Below are positions 1 through 12,228 of a stretch of DNA of 64,000 nt, in pieces. This stretch comes from Moniliophthora roreri. Its lineage: Eukaryota > Basidiomycota > Agaricomycetes > Agaricales > Marasmiaceae. The stretch covers positions 124,001 to 188,000 of the forward strand of contig LATX02000175.1 of NCBI GenBank assembly GCA_001466705.2. The letters are read 5' to 3'. A program made the translations under genes and the position numbers. The notes beneath the pieces are model-generated. The model was not told the DNA's origin. It did not search any database and saw only the letters and a program-made list of their open reading frames with translations. Position 1 is the stretch's first letter; the number at the start of each line of letters is the position of its first letter.

Positions 1-370
1 ATTTGAAAGGTGACAACATACAGTACAGGGAATGCTGAGCTGAGAAGGCAGAGGGACTTCAGTGAGAGCTTGAAGACTTGGTGAGCAAGCTGGAAATTTA
101 TCAAAACTATTTGAGATATGTGAGGGTGGTTTCTGTGTGCAGCCAGAAAAAAATTCTAATGTCAAATCTGATGGACCAGCATCCCCCTTCTGGCCCATTA
201 GATATGACATTCTGGGTGGGAACCAAAGGTGGCTTGGAATGCATTACAAAAACTGACAAGAGGTTATAACACTGATAGAATAGTAAGTAACATGATACAT
301 ACCTTATATAATGGCATATAATTATTACACCCATCATAATGAGGCTACATGGTGTTGTAAGGCCTGCAAC

Positions 371-540
371 ATGAGGCAGCCTGTTGCAGGAATTATAACA
401 GATTGCAGGAATTATAACAGATTGTAGGTATTATAGCATGTTACAGGCAATATATCATGCTACAGGCATTATATTGCATTGTATCATGTTCTATGCATTA
501 TATCATGTTATGTACATTATAATATGTTCTACATGTATTG
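371..540. repeat. AT-rich minisatellite, unit about 20 bp
   Basis: About eight degenerate tandem copies of a unit close to ATTGCAGGAATTATAACAG. The first two copies are nearly identical and later copies drift towards 'atgttctatgcattatatc'. No coding potential was seen. Confidence 0.7.
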
Positions 541-1261
541 CCAATCCTAGATGCAGCCTTGCTTCAATCTAATCCAAATGAACAGGTGAAAGAATCATAT
601 ATTGACTCCAAGTACATGCATATATACAGGGTAAAGTATTACTAGCTAGCAACATCAATATCTGTAGTGGTTGTCTGTGTCACTTCAGCATCCTTTCTGT
701 TGAAAGTGAGGCAAAAGAATGATTTCAATATTCACAGGTGCAAGATCGACATTCAACTCGTCATCTGATGTTTTGGGTTTAGGTGATTGATAGTAGCTGT
801 TGTACCACAGACAAGACATCTTATGTGTGCTTTTGAAGGAGCCTGAATGATTCTAGCAGGCCATACCACCCATTCCAAGCAGAGAAATTAATTCTGCACA
901 CCATCCAAGGCCATTTTTGACATCCTATCTGAATTCCCAGGTCCCAGATGGATTGAGAGTCGACTCGGAGACTGTCTCATCCAGTGCTGGGAGGTTGATA
1001 GTTTTGCCCTTCCACACAAAAACCCGGTTGACATTGTCCTTAAGGCTTTATTCTACAGCTTTTCTTGCCCCCCACTCACTCACTCCCCACCTCTTCACCT
1101 CTGCGGATGTGGGTTAGGCAACCAGATGGTCAGCATCTGTATGTCATCCGTTGACGGTTAATTGAAGAGTTCAACGAGCGTTGCCGCTATGCATGTTCGA
1201 TTCACGACATTTGCATAAAGTCACGTCTATAGAGACCTTGTTAACGTGTATCGAGACAAAA
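541..1261. other. Gene-poor stretch
   Basis: Only short ORFs without family features were found here. No RNA gene or terminal repeat was recognised. The stretch may hold old transposon sequence, but nothing in it can be named. Confidence 0.4.
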
Positions 1262-1516
1262 TCATAACGCAAGGGTTCCTAGAGTAATCAAAATAACTTC
1301 GGCTCCGTAGTGCCGCTCTGCTGCCTGTACTCTGAGAAGGTGTATCAGAGTCGGCACTGCTCCTGCGTTTAATAACTTCTCTGAGTCCGTTGCAATCTCA
1401 TACATCTCGACAAGACACACATCTATGCTTTCATTCTTCCCTCTTTGACTCCTGCCTGCAACGCCTGTACAAGGAGAGTCGTATCGTGCAAATGCGAACA
1501 ATTCTGTGGATGGCAA
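1262..1516 (-). pseudogene. ARM-repeat-like protein fragment
   Basis: An 84-residue open stretch contains one armadillo-like repeat (AGAVPTLIHLLR, then ERHYGAEVILITLGTLAL). ARM repeats are helical protein-interaction units that normally occur in series. Only one to two repeats are visible, and no start, further exons or neighbouring repeats were found. It is most likely a gene fragment. The pattern fits ARM-repeat proteins common in agaricomycetes, but a single repeat is weak evidence. Confidence 0.4.
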
Positions 1517-1708
1517 GTGGCTCCGGCTATTCGTTTATGGGACCCCGTCAGTAATGTGAATGTATTCATCTATCTATTTGCATGTCGGATGTGCGGGAAC
1601 CTCTTCGCTCCTTGCTTCTGTCTCCTGCTAGTAAATAGATCATTGAAGGGATGGATTATAACAATCTGATCGATACACGCCCTCGCGATAGTGAAAACAG
1701 GACCACCT

Positions 1709-4307
1709 TTATCCGTCCACCCCAATTTCAAACCTTTCCAGGTGCTCGTCATTCACCTCTGTCACCGCCCGGCCATTCACCACTACCCGTACTCTGTCCA
1801 CTCCGGCTGGAGCAATAAACGTTCCCCTGGTTCCTTCCGGCACACTGATATTCACTTCCATCATTCTCTCTTCATCGACACTCCAAGAAACACCAAACCA
1901 ACCCAACGGAGTCTCAAATCCGCCTTCCGCAGCATCCTCTTCGATATTGGAAAACAAATGTGGATGGACAGTCCATACTCTTCCCATAGGTTCGTCAACT
2001 CTTAGCCCCAAGACATAGTTTGTCAACGCAGATGTAGGTCCGGAAGACCAGCCGTGTGCATGGGATGTGTACGCGGGATCATAGTTGTATCCACGATACG
2101 AGCGATAACTATCAAGACCCAATCAACACGACGGTTATATAGACAGGGGGGACAGGGGGAACATTACATACCTCAATGATCCATTAACCGTAAACCCTTC
2201 CAAAAGCGTACTCTGTACCGAAATATTGGTATACAGCATGTACCCCCAGGTTCGATGTAAAAGATCCAGGGCTCTTGCATTTTGATTGGCTTCGAAATGA
2301 GCTTGAAGCTAAACCGGCGGCAATGTCAGTGATAACCCTGGCAAAAGGTACTGTGGAGTAAATACCTCGAAGCTTCCTATGAAAGGACTAATGGTATCCG
2401 GTAACTCGGGTGCCTCGGGTCCTAGTTCGCGCCAGTTCCTCGTAAGACCTTCGCTTATCCGCTCTTTCCAACTTTCTTCGGCAGTGAGATTATATAGGAC
2501 AGCGAACGAGTTGGCGTCTTGGGGTGCGAGGGTGGTACTCGAGTTGTCGCGGTACATGCCTGAGTAATGTCCTCTATATGAGTATATAGCAGGTGCTGAA
2601 GAAAGACAATCGAGACTAACCGACGTCTTCCATCCAAAACTCTTTATTGAAAGCTTCCTTCAACCTTGTAGCATTCCGTGCATACGTTTCAGACAAAACG
2701 AGTGCTTTGGAATCGTTCGTTTCTTTTGCGAGGTACGATGCAAGCGACGAAGCCGTTGTCAGAACCTGTTCATAAATATACCATAAGGTACCTGCTCGGA
2801 CAGAGGACGTTATACACACCTTGTAAAGAATAGCATTCCCCTCAGCATTGATACCACCGCCACCTAGTCTTGCCCAGTCTCTCAGTCCAGTGACGTTCAT
2901 TAAACCTTTAGTTCGGTCGACTTTGCGTTCCAAAAACGCGACGGCGCGGGTGTAATTTGTCCAGATGTTCTGCAAGAAAGAGAGATCGGCGGTGTACAGG
3001 TAGTAGTTATCTGTGCGTCAACCTCAGAACGATGGTATGCAGATAGGGTACAAGCACTCACAGCTGCCAATGAGAGTCCAACCATGGTACGTATCACTCC
3101 CTTTCTGACTTAACGGTGGGCCAGATTCGGGTAGTGCACCGTCCGACTCGATTGCACTGAACATGGTCAGCAAGGCGTTCTTGACCGGCAGGAGATCATT
3201 GGTGGAGACGAAGGAGGTTGGAACCGCGACACCCATGTCACCAGGCCAAACTGCGCTGTCGTTGGTTGCACATGAGCACAAGAAACGCGAACGAGGCAAA
3301 GGAGGTTCACCGGTCACGTTTGGCACCTGGAAGAATAGGAATCCCATGTTAGTAGACACCCAAGGAGATGAACAACAGCACACGTACCGTCAACGATGAT
3401 AGGTCCAGCAACTCCTAGTCTGGCGTCATTTGCCCATGCTAATCAGTAATGATGAGCTCCTCGAATCAGAAAAAGGTGGTAACACGGTACCCACATCCAG
3501 CGCTGACAAATGGGACTCTTCTGCCTGTATCCAGCGGCACCGTGTTCGTCTGAACCGTATAGGCTCCTGCGTACCACACTGCAAAACAAACTGACATCAG
3601 CATCAAAGAAATGAGGAGGAACTCGATGGCATACATTTCGTCAAAAAATCCTCATCGTCCCAACCCCACTCAGTCGTCCGATCCTTCATCCAAAAGTACC
3701 CAGAATACGCCCTCATATCATCCACATGCGGAAGAAACGATATCTCGCATGATATGTTACTTATCCCAACCGTCCCACCCGTCGATACGATTGTAAGATA
3801 CCGAAATCCTCCTCTGAGCCAAGCAGCCGGTTGTGTCCAAAATCCATTACGCAGCGGCAATGAAACTTTGAGAACGCCGTCGTAGGATTGGTTCGCAGTA
3901 GGGTACGATGAGTCGTCTGACGTCACGGGTGAGATGAATAGTGGTGATTCGGTGAATGAGAGGGATATGGAGCTATCGGAAGAGGCGTTGGAGAACGTAA
4001 GGGAGATGAGGCCACCGACCTGTGGGTATTGTAGTCAACGGATGTGCAATGATACGAGGAAAGATAGTCACACCTCGGCTCCAAAATCCAGCGCAACCCA
4101 GCTTGCTTTGCTCAAGGTTGCCATACCACTTGTTGTATCCACGAGACGATCTGCATTCTTGACGGTACCTTCAACGTGCCGCACCGAAACTGGGTGCACA
4201 ATCCTTGATCTCGGTGCGAAATTGAAGTTATCCCATGGTCCAGCAGGAGCTCTTGCGAGTAATCGAGTGGGAAAGAGAAGCAGAAGGAGGAATGCCAGCA
4301 AGTGCAT
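1709..4307 (-). CDS. Secreted six-hairpin glycosidase, GH78 (alpha-L-rhamnosidase)-like
   Basis: A multi-exon gene starting with a hydrophobic signal peptide (MHLLAFLLLLLFPTRLLARA). Exons then encode a beta-rich N-terminal domain (4068-4307, about 3603-4015), an (alpha/alpha)6 barrel (GLRDWARLGGGG near 2880; DANSFAVLYNLTAEESW near 2500) and a beta-sandwich C-terminal domain (HAHGWSSGPTSALTNYVLGL near 2050). This order is typical of GH78-like six-hairpin glycosidases, which remove terminal rhamnose or related sugars from plant polysaccharides outside the cell. The ATG lies about 45 bp from a TATATA motif (4349-4354). Introns are about 50-60 bp. Substrate is not shown by the sequence. A decayed paralogue lies at 12710-15090. 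Confidence 0.75.
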
Positions 4308-4348
4308 CGAAATCGAATGCGTCGCATGCTCGAGATCTCAGGTGAAAT

Positions 4349-4357
4349 GTATATAAG
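4349..4357 (-). promoter_or_regulatory. TATA-like motif of the GH78-like gene
   Basis: CTTATATAC on the minus strand, about 45 bp upstream of the glycosidase ATG. The same motif survives upstream of the decayed copy near 15095, where the start codon has been deleted. Position and conservation suggest a core promoter; this is inference. Confidence 0.4.
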
Positions 4358-4359
4358 AG

Positions 4360-5394
4360 AAATGATCCATGACCAGTGAACGGTCCGTGTCGAAGGAGTG
4401 ATCTGGTCTGCTGAGCTGCCTGAGCATCGTAATGGTCACCAGGCAAGAAGGATAATGGTATTCTCACGCTGATGTCCCGAACCGCGGGGCAGCGGAACCA
4501 ATCGGCCTTGGAACCTCTCGAGGTAGAAAGTTGCACCAGCGAAAACGTCGACGGGAACGGTACGACTAGGCATGTAGAACTTTTGCAAATCGAAGAGAGA
4601 ATTTTTGATGCAAGCTGTCGGACCCGAGTTTACTTTAGTGGCCGCTAGTCTCCCGATCTCTACACCTTTCCCAATTTCTACCTTTTGGGAAACGGCTGAT
4701 CGAGTCTATCAGACCAAGTCTACACGCTAGACGACCGAAGGAAAGGAATCGAAGCAAGAAGGCGCACTTAGTCCAAGAAAAGAAACATCATGACTCCAAG
4801 ATACGCCTCGGTGGCTTTCCCGTACATCTGACGTCCTGTTCCTCCTCTGCCGGTTTGAGAAGCGATACCGATAATCCTCTTACTTGATAAGAGGAAGGTT
4901 GATGCCGTGTTGAAGGAAGCGGTGTCGGGCAAGCCAAGCGGTGGATCTGACGGGAGTAGGCTGTGCGTTGACGCACGGAAACCTTGTGTACAGAGATTCC
5001 TTTCGGGATACACACCATGGAATGAGATTTGGGTTGTTTCTGAAGCATTTGTGGAACTGCAGAAGGAAAGGGAGATTGGACGTGGTGGTTGAGGAAGAAG
5101 AACTCTATTTTGCGACGGCCACGAATTGGGCTACAACTCCAAGTACGACCTCTTTTGAGTTCGTTCTAGCGCACCTTGTCTGATTCTGAACTCGTCAGGT
5201 GTCCCAAAATCCAGTCATAGCCTCAAAAAGTTTCGGTCCACGAAGGGCCGAATCCAAATATCTTCTCTCCTTCACAGTTTCTCCACCGGCGTGGCGGTGA
5301 ATTCACCTCGGTAGGCAATAGCCAAAGGTTTCCACAAACTGTTTCGAGTGAGTATGATACATTTTTTCTTGCTCAGGTCACTCGTAATGGATGT
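4360..5394. other. Gene-free interval with duplicated 5' flank
   Basis: The part from about 4560 to 4665 is closely similar to 15310-15415, the flank of the decayed glycosidase copy, so the duplication included upstream DNA. A 26-bp stretch near 4682 ending in ACGGCTGATCGAG recurs near 6387. No gene is recognised up to the NACHT remnant. Confidence 0.45.
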
Positions 5395-5395
5395 A

Positions 5396-6190
5396 GCGGA
5401 TATAGATGAAACTCTTGCATCCGTTTGGCATCCGTATCGGAGTATGCTGCTATCGACGCCTTCTACGATGTAGAGCAACAGTTTCCTCCGCCCAAATGCC
5501 ATCCAGGAACTCGCATCGATGTCTTCAGACAGCTGAGTCAATGGATTCTGCACCAATCAAAAACCGTACGAGCATATTGGTTGTACGCGCCTGCCAGTAT
5601 TGGAAAGTCGGCGATTGCACAGAATAGCACGCAGATCATAGATTGGCTCTTTTCCTGCGGAAAATTGGATCCCTTCGTCTGTACAGTCGTCTACCAGTTT
5701 TTCACATCAGAGGCACTGCGAGCTGTCCTTGTGCCATTCGTCAGCGAAGTGATTCGTTCAGACCGTCGGACCCCCGAAATTGTCGGCCATTCATTCGTGA
5801 CCCAGTTCCGCAGACTGATTTGGAGCCATGTTTCAGAGTCAATCCAGCGAAGTTCCAAATCTCATTGTTATTGATGGCCTCGATCAGTGCCTCACGACAC
5901 CGTATCGTAAGAGAGGTTACTCGCAATGACCCGAATCCACCCCAGCATTTCTCCTCATATTCTTCATCGCCAGTCGTCCAGAACCTCGATTTCATCAAGG
6001 ATTCGACCATAAAATTTCTCTCTCCGTTTCGGTCACCTTGGGATTGGAGACGACTAATATGCTACCCCCGAGATGTAGTGACCTACTTCCGTGGCGAGTT
6101 CAGTACACTACGAAGGAATCATCCAGCGCCGTGATCATACCTCTATCAGCTTATTCAGAGAGCATGGGATAATTTCTCTTCGCTGTCACT
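5396..6190 (+). pseudogene. NACHT-type STAND NTPase remnant
   Basis: The sequence encodes the segment before and including the P-loop of basidiomycete NACHT proteins: PPPKCHPGTRIDVFRQLSQW, then LYAPASIGKSAIAQ, where functional members usually read GPAGAGKSAIAQ. A Walker B-like LIVIDGLDQC near 5865 lies in another frame, so at least one frameshift separates the two. A later piece resembles the conserved ASRPEP motif near 5970, also out of frame and after a stop. STAND NTPases act as fungal immune-type switches. This copy lacks an intact frame, effector domain and repeats. Confidence 0.65.
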
Positions 6191-6231
6191 GGCATGAAAT
6201 ACCTGAACAGGTATCCTTTTTCGGTTTGGGA

Positions 6232-6381
6232 GCATCAGGATTTCCCCATGGCCACTTTCCCGGCTTTTCTCCCCTTTTTGGGCGCTTTTTGAGGCAAAAA
6301 ACGGCCGAAAGGCGCCCCAAAACGGCAAAAAAAAAAGCTGGGAAAGTGGTAGGCAGGGTCGGCGTGGGGAAATCCTGATGC
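6232..6381. mobile_element. MITE-like element, 150 bp, 17-bp perfect TIRs
   Basis: The ends are perfect inverted repeats: GCATCAGGATTTCCCCA at 6232-6248 and its reverse complement at 6365-6381. The inside is also largely palindromic (CCACTTTCCC against GGGAAAGTGG; GGCGC and AAAACGGC runs). No coding capacity. No clear target-site duplication was seen. It fits a non-autonomous DNA transposon. Confidence 0.65.
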
Positions 6382-6822
6382 CCTTCTGCCTTTTGGAAAA
6401 CGGCTGATCGAGCCTAGCCTTACAAGTTACCGGTGGCGGCGGCGCAGATCTTTTTCTCGGGCTTCAAAGGGGAGGCTCGGGAAGCCGTAACTTGAATATT
6501 TTCATTGAACTACTATGTAGGTCCTCTGTTCATATCCATAATACACTGCTGTTCTTGAGGACATAGATAAACATTCTACTGACAACCATTGCCTATGAAC
6601 AAACTTGGATATTGTAGCTCTCAGATTGGGATTTTTGCTCATCATGGACAAACTAACCACCACATCAGCAACTTCTAGCTCCACCCCATCATTCGCGTAA
6701 CGCTCATCTCACACAATATCTTGATAGAGTCCAGAAACAACTACCCCTTCCCCATATGTCTAGTGCAAGTAAAGTGAAAAATACAAAAGTGAGGCTTGGT
6801 TCATTGCATCCCCCGCACTGTC

Positions 6823-8374
6823 ATGTCCAACTCCTCTATAACAGAAGAAGATATTGCACCTCTTAATACAGTCACAGCTATTCTAGTGTGGCCAATGGTG
6901 AATCTCACTGTATGTCTTCTCTTCTTATCAGCTTCTCCCTCTGAGGACTTCTCTATTTCCCTAGGTTATGCTTTATATCTATGGTAAGCTCAAACCCTTC
7001 AGCAGTCACTATAGGCATCTGACATGCAACCTGTGCTAGGCATTTACACTGTCCTATTCATCATTTCACTCCGGATCCTCATCCATCGACACAACCGACC
7101 AAACAGAGGACTCTATATATTCTTCACCACAATGCTTTTTACCCTCACAACTTTGCATAACATTGTATTTGCCTTTTCTTTGGCCCGACAAGCAACCCTG
7201 GAGTTTACATGGACTAAAAATCAAGATTGGGCATCATGGTTGGCATATATGAACCATGATAATGTGAAGACAATCATATTGTATGTGGGAAGGTACTTAC
7301 ATGGACTCATTATGACTAAGGGTATTCTAGTGGCTTTAGCACCATTTTGCCACTATGCTTAGTGTAAGCCCTTTTTCATGTGTTTGGACCTACTGGCTGA
7401 TTGATTTGAGATAGGATTACTGCAGATTTGATGCTGGTATGTCCCTCATAGTAGCTCTACCTCATGGATTATTAAGCTCATTGTTGGATTTACTTAGCTC
7501 CATCGTTGCTATGTGATATGGGACTCATCCAAATGGATTGCACTCCCACTGATCTTTGTTATGCTTTCACTAGCTAGTAAGTCTTCTCTCAATTTGATTG
7601 CATTACCCAGCTCATTCTGGCACTGGTACTAGTCTGTGACATTGTTTCCATTACTTTCACAGTCATTGGTGTAAGTGACATTACTGATCCAGCAAAAAGA
7701 AGACTATTCTTCCAGGGCAGTGCTATAGACAGTGCATTCTGGCTTGCAAATATGGCTGTCAATATGATTTTGACATTGCTCACAGGTCACTCCCATCTGA
7801 TCCATAAAAATTGGTCATTAACTTCTTGTAGCTGGTCGCATATGGTGGATCAGCCGACAAGCACGGAAATATTATGGTCCTGCTGTTAAAACCAAGTATA
7901 ACACAATTGTAGCTATCATGTATGTTTTTTTTTCAATCTCTCCTTTGATTTAGAGGACTCATTCCCACTGGACCTGTTAGCCTAGAGAGTGGAATTCTCT
8001 ACCCTATCTTCATCACTGCCAATGTCATTTTCAATCTCTTGGCTGGTCCAGAGGCTCATGGTTTAGTGCCTTTTCCATTTTCACTTGTTGTGTGTCAGAT
8101 TGCTGTATGGTCAACATTTTGTCTTTTATTATCAACTAACTTGAAATGCTACTCATAGGGAATTGCCCCAACATTGATCATTATACGGGCAGCTGGAGGC
8201 AAAACTGTTGAATATACAAGCATGAGCAAAGTTGTGTCAAGTCTTCATTTTTCCAATGGAGCAGGTCCAGAATCTGGGAATTTGGACACTAGATCACATG
8301 TACAGACAGTTGACATCGAAGCCAGCCCGCCGGCAGAGAGAACGGAAAATCCAGGGGAGGAAAGAGCTGCATAG
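6823..8374 (+). CDS. Multi-pass integral membrane protein, unknown function
   Basis: Spliced exons give a protein with about seven hydrophobic helices and a polar tail. Exon 1 is 6823-6909, exon 2 only 19 nt (6965-6983) and exon 3 starts at 7040. The frame then continues through ITADLMLLHRCYVIWDSSKW, a core that resembles the 'DG..VWRAWVLW' helix of a large agaricomycete membrane-protein family. The last exon ends in a Pro/Glu-rich cytosolic-looking tail (SPPAERTENPGEERAA). Such proteins form large families in mushroom genomes without a settled function; a receptor-like role is only a guess. Start chosen as the ATG leading into SNSSITEEDIAPLNTVTAIL. Confidence 0.7.
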
Positions 8375-8806
8375 GCTACTGTACCTTTACGAGCAGTTCG
8401 ACGAGGGGGTGACCTGTGACCGAAAAAACGAAATTCTACTTGTAATATGTATTTACAGTCTACTCCTAGTCTGTGACTAATCCCCAGACTTAAGCAGTAC
8501 TAGTAGATTATACATGTTTTCAACGCAGAAAGAGTAAATACAAGTGGATTTTTCGTCAAGAATCATATGGGAATTCCCCTACCTCTCGCAATTTTCCTAT
8601 GCTGCTTCCACTCAAGTAACAAGCCCTGAATTTCATTAGTGCAGGAATTGATGTTCAACTTGCCATAAATGAACTTGTTCCTACGAATACCTGACTTATA
8701 ACCGACACATGTATTGGAGTATATACATAAACAAACGAGCGACTAATGATTTGGTAAGGTAAAAAAAAAAAAAAAGCAGAGATAAATCAGAAAGAGCGTG
8801 CAAGCC

Positions 8807-10066
8807 TTAAGAGCTGGCTGCCTCAGCCACGACTAACCCCTCACCCCACTTCTCCCTCATCTTCTCCAAGCAAACTTGCACAAACGATGCCCAATAAAGA
8901 GTCTTCCCCCTATCATCACCATCACTCTTAACAAACGAAAACACCATACTCGCAAAATCACTCCACCTACCCACCTCCTTGTCGATCCTCTGCTTCCAAT
9001 CTAAAGTCTGGTATCCAGGTCGAATAGGTGAGAGGAAGAACGATTCAACATCGATATATGTCATTGAATCAGCTTGCATAGTCGGCCACGGAAGGTCAGA
9101 GAAGGATATCGCGCTAGGAATGTTTTCACGCCTGTCTCCGAGGAAGATGTCCCAGCGCAAATCGTATAGGGTCCAGCGGTCATGGGCGATACGTGCGTTC
9201 AGAGGGGCTTCGACGGTGGCTCTTTCGTGTAGAGGAGCGACTTGAGACCAGCTAGATTCGCGTTCAGTAGTTGGTTGCTGGTTCGTGCCAGTCAGCTCCT
9301 CCGCGCGCGCAGCCAAAATGTTCTTCGCCCAAACTGCCTTTCTCTCCTCAACCCTCCTCCTCTCCGCCTCTTCCTCCTGCTCTCGCAACTCCTCAGCCCT
9401 CGTCATCTCCTCTTCTCTTGCCTTCCTCTCCGCCCTCAAACGTTGCGCCACAACTTCATGTTCCAGGTCCTCTTTCCTCCTTTGCTCCGGATCGATGAGC
9501 TTGAGCTGACTTTGAACGTCTGCAATCCCAGAGATGAACGTATGTTTGTCCGATGCGCGTTTGACCTGTTCCATGAATAACTTGTCTTGGAATGTAAGAT
9601 TTGCGCTCTTGCCGTTACCGAAGGCTGGAGTGTGGAACGCGCGTTTCGTGGCCTTGTGGAGGTCGTTGACAGAGAGTGTGACGAGGTGGTTGATGACTGG
9701 TGTTACGGGTACGCGATGAGCGCGAGCTCGGGCTGGGGTGACTGGACACTGAGCCTGAGCTTGATCTTTCTTGAGAGGACGAGCGCGAACCCTAGGCAAC
9801 GGCTTGCGCTTCAGGATACTTTTGGTACCACGTACACGGATGCGTTTGCGTGCAGGTGGCGCTGGGAGTGAAATTTGAGGACGTGAGAATTGTTTCGTGA
9901 GGGAAGGTGCGGCAATACGCCGAATAGACGTCTTTTTGGCTAGTTTCGACGGCTTTCGTGTGAGTCTGGTCCAGCGCAAGACAGAACGAATGGGTGGGGA
10001 AATGAATGTACGTAGTTTGAAAGGGTTGCGGAGGAGGTCCAATGGTCGAAGGAGTGTTAGAACCAT
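8807..10066 (-). CDS. Coiled-coil protein with basic N-terminus, unknown function
   Basis: A single-exon frame of 419 codons from the ATG at 10066. A longer in-frame extension upstream exists but lacks protein-like composition and overlaps the duplicated block. The N-terminal half is rich in Arg, Lys and Pro (ARKRIRVRGTKSILKRK). A highly charged coiled coil with runs of Glu and Arg follows in the middle (AEELREQEEEAERRRVEERK). The C-terminal part contains DRWTLYDLRWDIFLG and SFSDLPWPTM, a pattern I associate with agaricomycete coiled-coil or J-domain-linked proteins; I cannot name the family securely. The protein is probably cytosolic or nuclear. Confidence 0.65.
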   Translation of the reverse strand: MVLTLLRPLDLLRNPFKLRTFISPPIRSVLRWTRLTRKPSKLAKKTSIRRIAAPSLTKQFSRPQISLPAPPARKRIRVRGTKSILKRKPLPRVRARPLKKDQAQAQCPVTPARARAHRVPVTPVINHLVTLSVNDLHKATKRAFHTPAFGNGKSANLTFQDKLFMEQVKRASDKHTFISGIADVQSQLKLIDPEQRRKEDLEHEVVAQRLRAERKAREEEMTRAEELREQEEEAERRRVEERKAVWAKNILAARAEELTGTNQQPTTERESSWSQVAPLHERATVEAPLNARIAHDRWTLYDLRWDIFLGDRRENIPSAISFSDLPWPTMQADSMTYIDVESFFLSPIRPGYQTLDWKQRIDKEVGRWSDFASMVFSFVKSDGDDRGKTLYWASFVQVCLEKMREKWGEGLVVAEAASS

Positions 10067-10085
10067 GATTTTGAATGCGATTTCG

Positions 10086-12228
10086 ATTTGAAGTTTCTGG
10101 GTTACGGTCAATGAGTACTCTAGTCGGTGAAGATGAACACTATGCTTACATAGTACGTTTTTGCTTGATACGTAGAACAGAAAACGTGCCCAGCAAGTTT
10201 TCGAAAGGAAGAAGAGATAAGTATGTTCAAAGTGGTCCTCATGTCGACCCCTATTTATGGACCAGCGATAACGCCGAACGGAAGGTGTGGCATTGTGGCC
10301 GAACATTGTCCTGCTTCCGGAGGAGAGGCCATATACATGTTTAGGTGGTCGGAGCGTTCCGGATTGTGCCAACAATGAGAAATGCGATGAGGCCCTGGCC
10401 ACGCCTGATTCAGGCACACAGTTCATCCATCTTCAGAGGCAAACGTGATCGCACTTTCGCTGCCCTAAAACACCTGATGGAAGATGATCAGTTCGGTAAA
10501 AAAACCCTGTATAACGCACGCAAGAAAGGGCCCGTCTACTAAATACCAAGGATTATCGGTGTCGTCAACATCCATCATTCTCCCTTCATCAACACTCCAA
10601 GAAACACCGAACCAACCCAACGGAGTCTCGGATCCGCCTTCCGCAGCATCCTTGTCGACATTGGAAAACAAATGTGGATGAATAGTCCATACTCTTCTCA
10701 TAGGCTCGTCAACTCTTAACCCCAAGACATAGTTTGTCAACGCAGACGTAGGTCCGGAAGACCAGCCGTGTGCATGGGATGTGTACGCGGGATCATAGTT
10801 ATAACCACGGTACGGGCGATAACTATCAAGGCCCAATCAACACGACGGTTATATAGACAGGGGGACAGGGGGAACATTACATACCTCAACGAATTATTCA
10901 CGGTACACCTTCCAAAAGCGTACTCTGTACCGAGATATTGGTATATAGCATGTACCCCCAGGTTCGATGTAAAAGATCCAGGGCTCTTGCATTTTGGCTT
11001 CGAAATGGGCTTGAAGCTACCCGCCGGTATGTCAGACTTGGCATAGGAGTATACATTACCTCGAAGCTTCCTATGAAAGGACTAATGGTATCCGGTAACT
11101 CGGGTGCCTCGGGACCTATTTCGCCCGAGTTCTTCGTAAGACCTTCGCTTATCCGTTCTTTCCAACTTTCTTCAGCAGTGAGATTATATAGGACAGCGAA
11201 CGAGTTGGCGTCTTGGGGTGCGAGGGTGGTACTCGAGCTGTCGCGGTACATACTACCCCGGGAATGTCCTCTGTATGAGCATAGAAGATACCGAAGAGTG
11301 ACAATCACGACGAACCGACATCTTCCACCCAAAACTCCCTATTGAACTTCCTTCAACTTTGTAGCATTATTTGCGTACGCTTCAGATAAAGTAAGTGCAT
11401 TCAGATCGTTCATTTCTTCTGCGAGGTACGACGTAAGCGACGAAGCTGTAGTCAGGACCTGTTCACAAGTATACTATAAGTCGCCTGCGTCGGACAGAAG
11501 ACATTATACGCACCTTATACAGAATAGCATTCCCCTCAGCATTGATACCACCGCCACCTAATCTCGCCCAATCTCTCAATCCAGTAAGTTCATTAAATCT
11601 TTAGTTCGGTCGACCTTGCGTTCCAAAAAAGCGCACGGGTATAACCCGTCCAGGTGTCCTGCAAGAAGGGGGGATTGGCGGTGTCAAGGTAGTAGTTACC
11701 TGCGTGCACCAATCTCAGAATGATAAAGAGTGTATGAAGTAGAAAGACGTACAACTGCCAATTAGAGCCCAACCATAGTACATATTACTCCCTTTCTGGC
11801 TCAAAGGCGGACCAGATTTAGGTAATGCACCGTCCGACCCGATTGTGCTGAACATGGTCAGCAAGGCGTTCTTGACCGGCAGGAGATCATTGGTGGAGAT
11901 GAAGGAGGTTGAAACCGCGACACCCATGTCACCAGGCCAAACTGCGCTATCTTTGGTTGCACATGAGCACAAGAAACCTGGACAAGGCAAAAGGAGATCC
12001 ACCGTTCACGTTTGGCACTTAGAAGAATAGGAATCCCATGTTAATAAACATCCAAGGAGATGAACAACAGGACACGTGCCGTCGACGATAATAGGTCCAG
12101 CAACTCCTAGTATAGCGTCAATTGCCCGTGCTAATCAGTAATGATGAGCTCCTCAGGTCAGAAAAAGGTGGTAACACGGTACCCACATCCAGCGCTGACA
12201 AACGGGACTCTTCTGCCTGTATCCAGCG
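10086..12228. repeat. 2,143-bp block, repeated at 12230-14372
   Basis: The block reappears after the N at 12229 with a constant offset of 2,144. Every stretch I compared is identical, and all derived ORFs match residue for residue. A perfect repeat whose boundary is a single N is the signature of two overlapping contigs placed end to end without merging. The real genome probably has one copy. Confidence 0.85.
10566..12228 (-). pseudogene. GH78-like pseudogene, artefactual first showing
   Basis: The same sequence as the C-terminal two thirds of the pseudogene at 12710-15090, present twice because of the contig overlap. It should not be counted as a separate gene. Its 3' limit is where similarity to the intact glycosidase stops, just after the SVDEGRMMDV segment. 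Confidence 0.7.

Noticed and set aside
9242..9580. Plus-strand Leu/Ser-rich ORFs under the coiled-coil gene
   Set aside because: They are antisense shadows of the Glu/Arg-rich coiled coil.
8807..10426. 539-residue protein starting at 10426
   Set aside because: The first 120 residues lack protein-like composition and lie partly in the duplicated block; the ATG at 10066 gives a coherent 419-residue protein.
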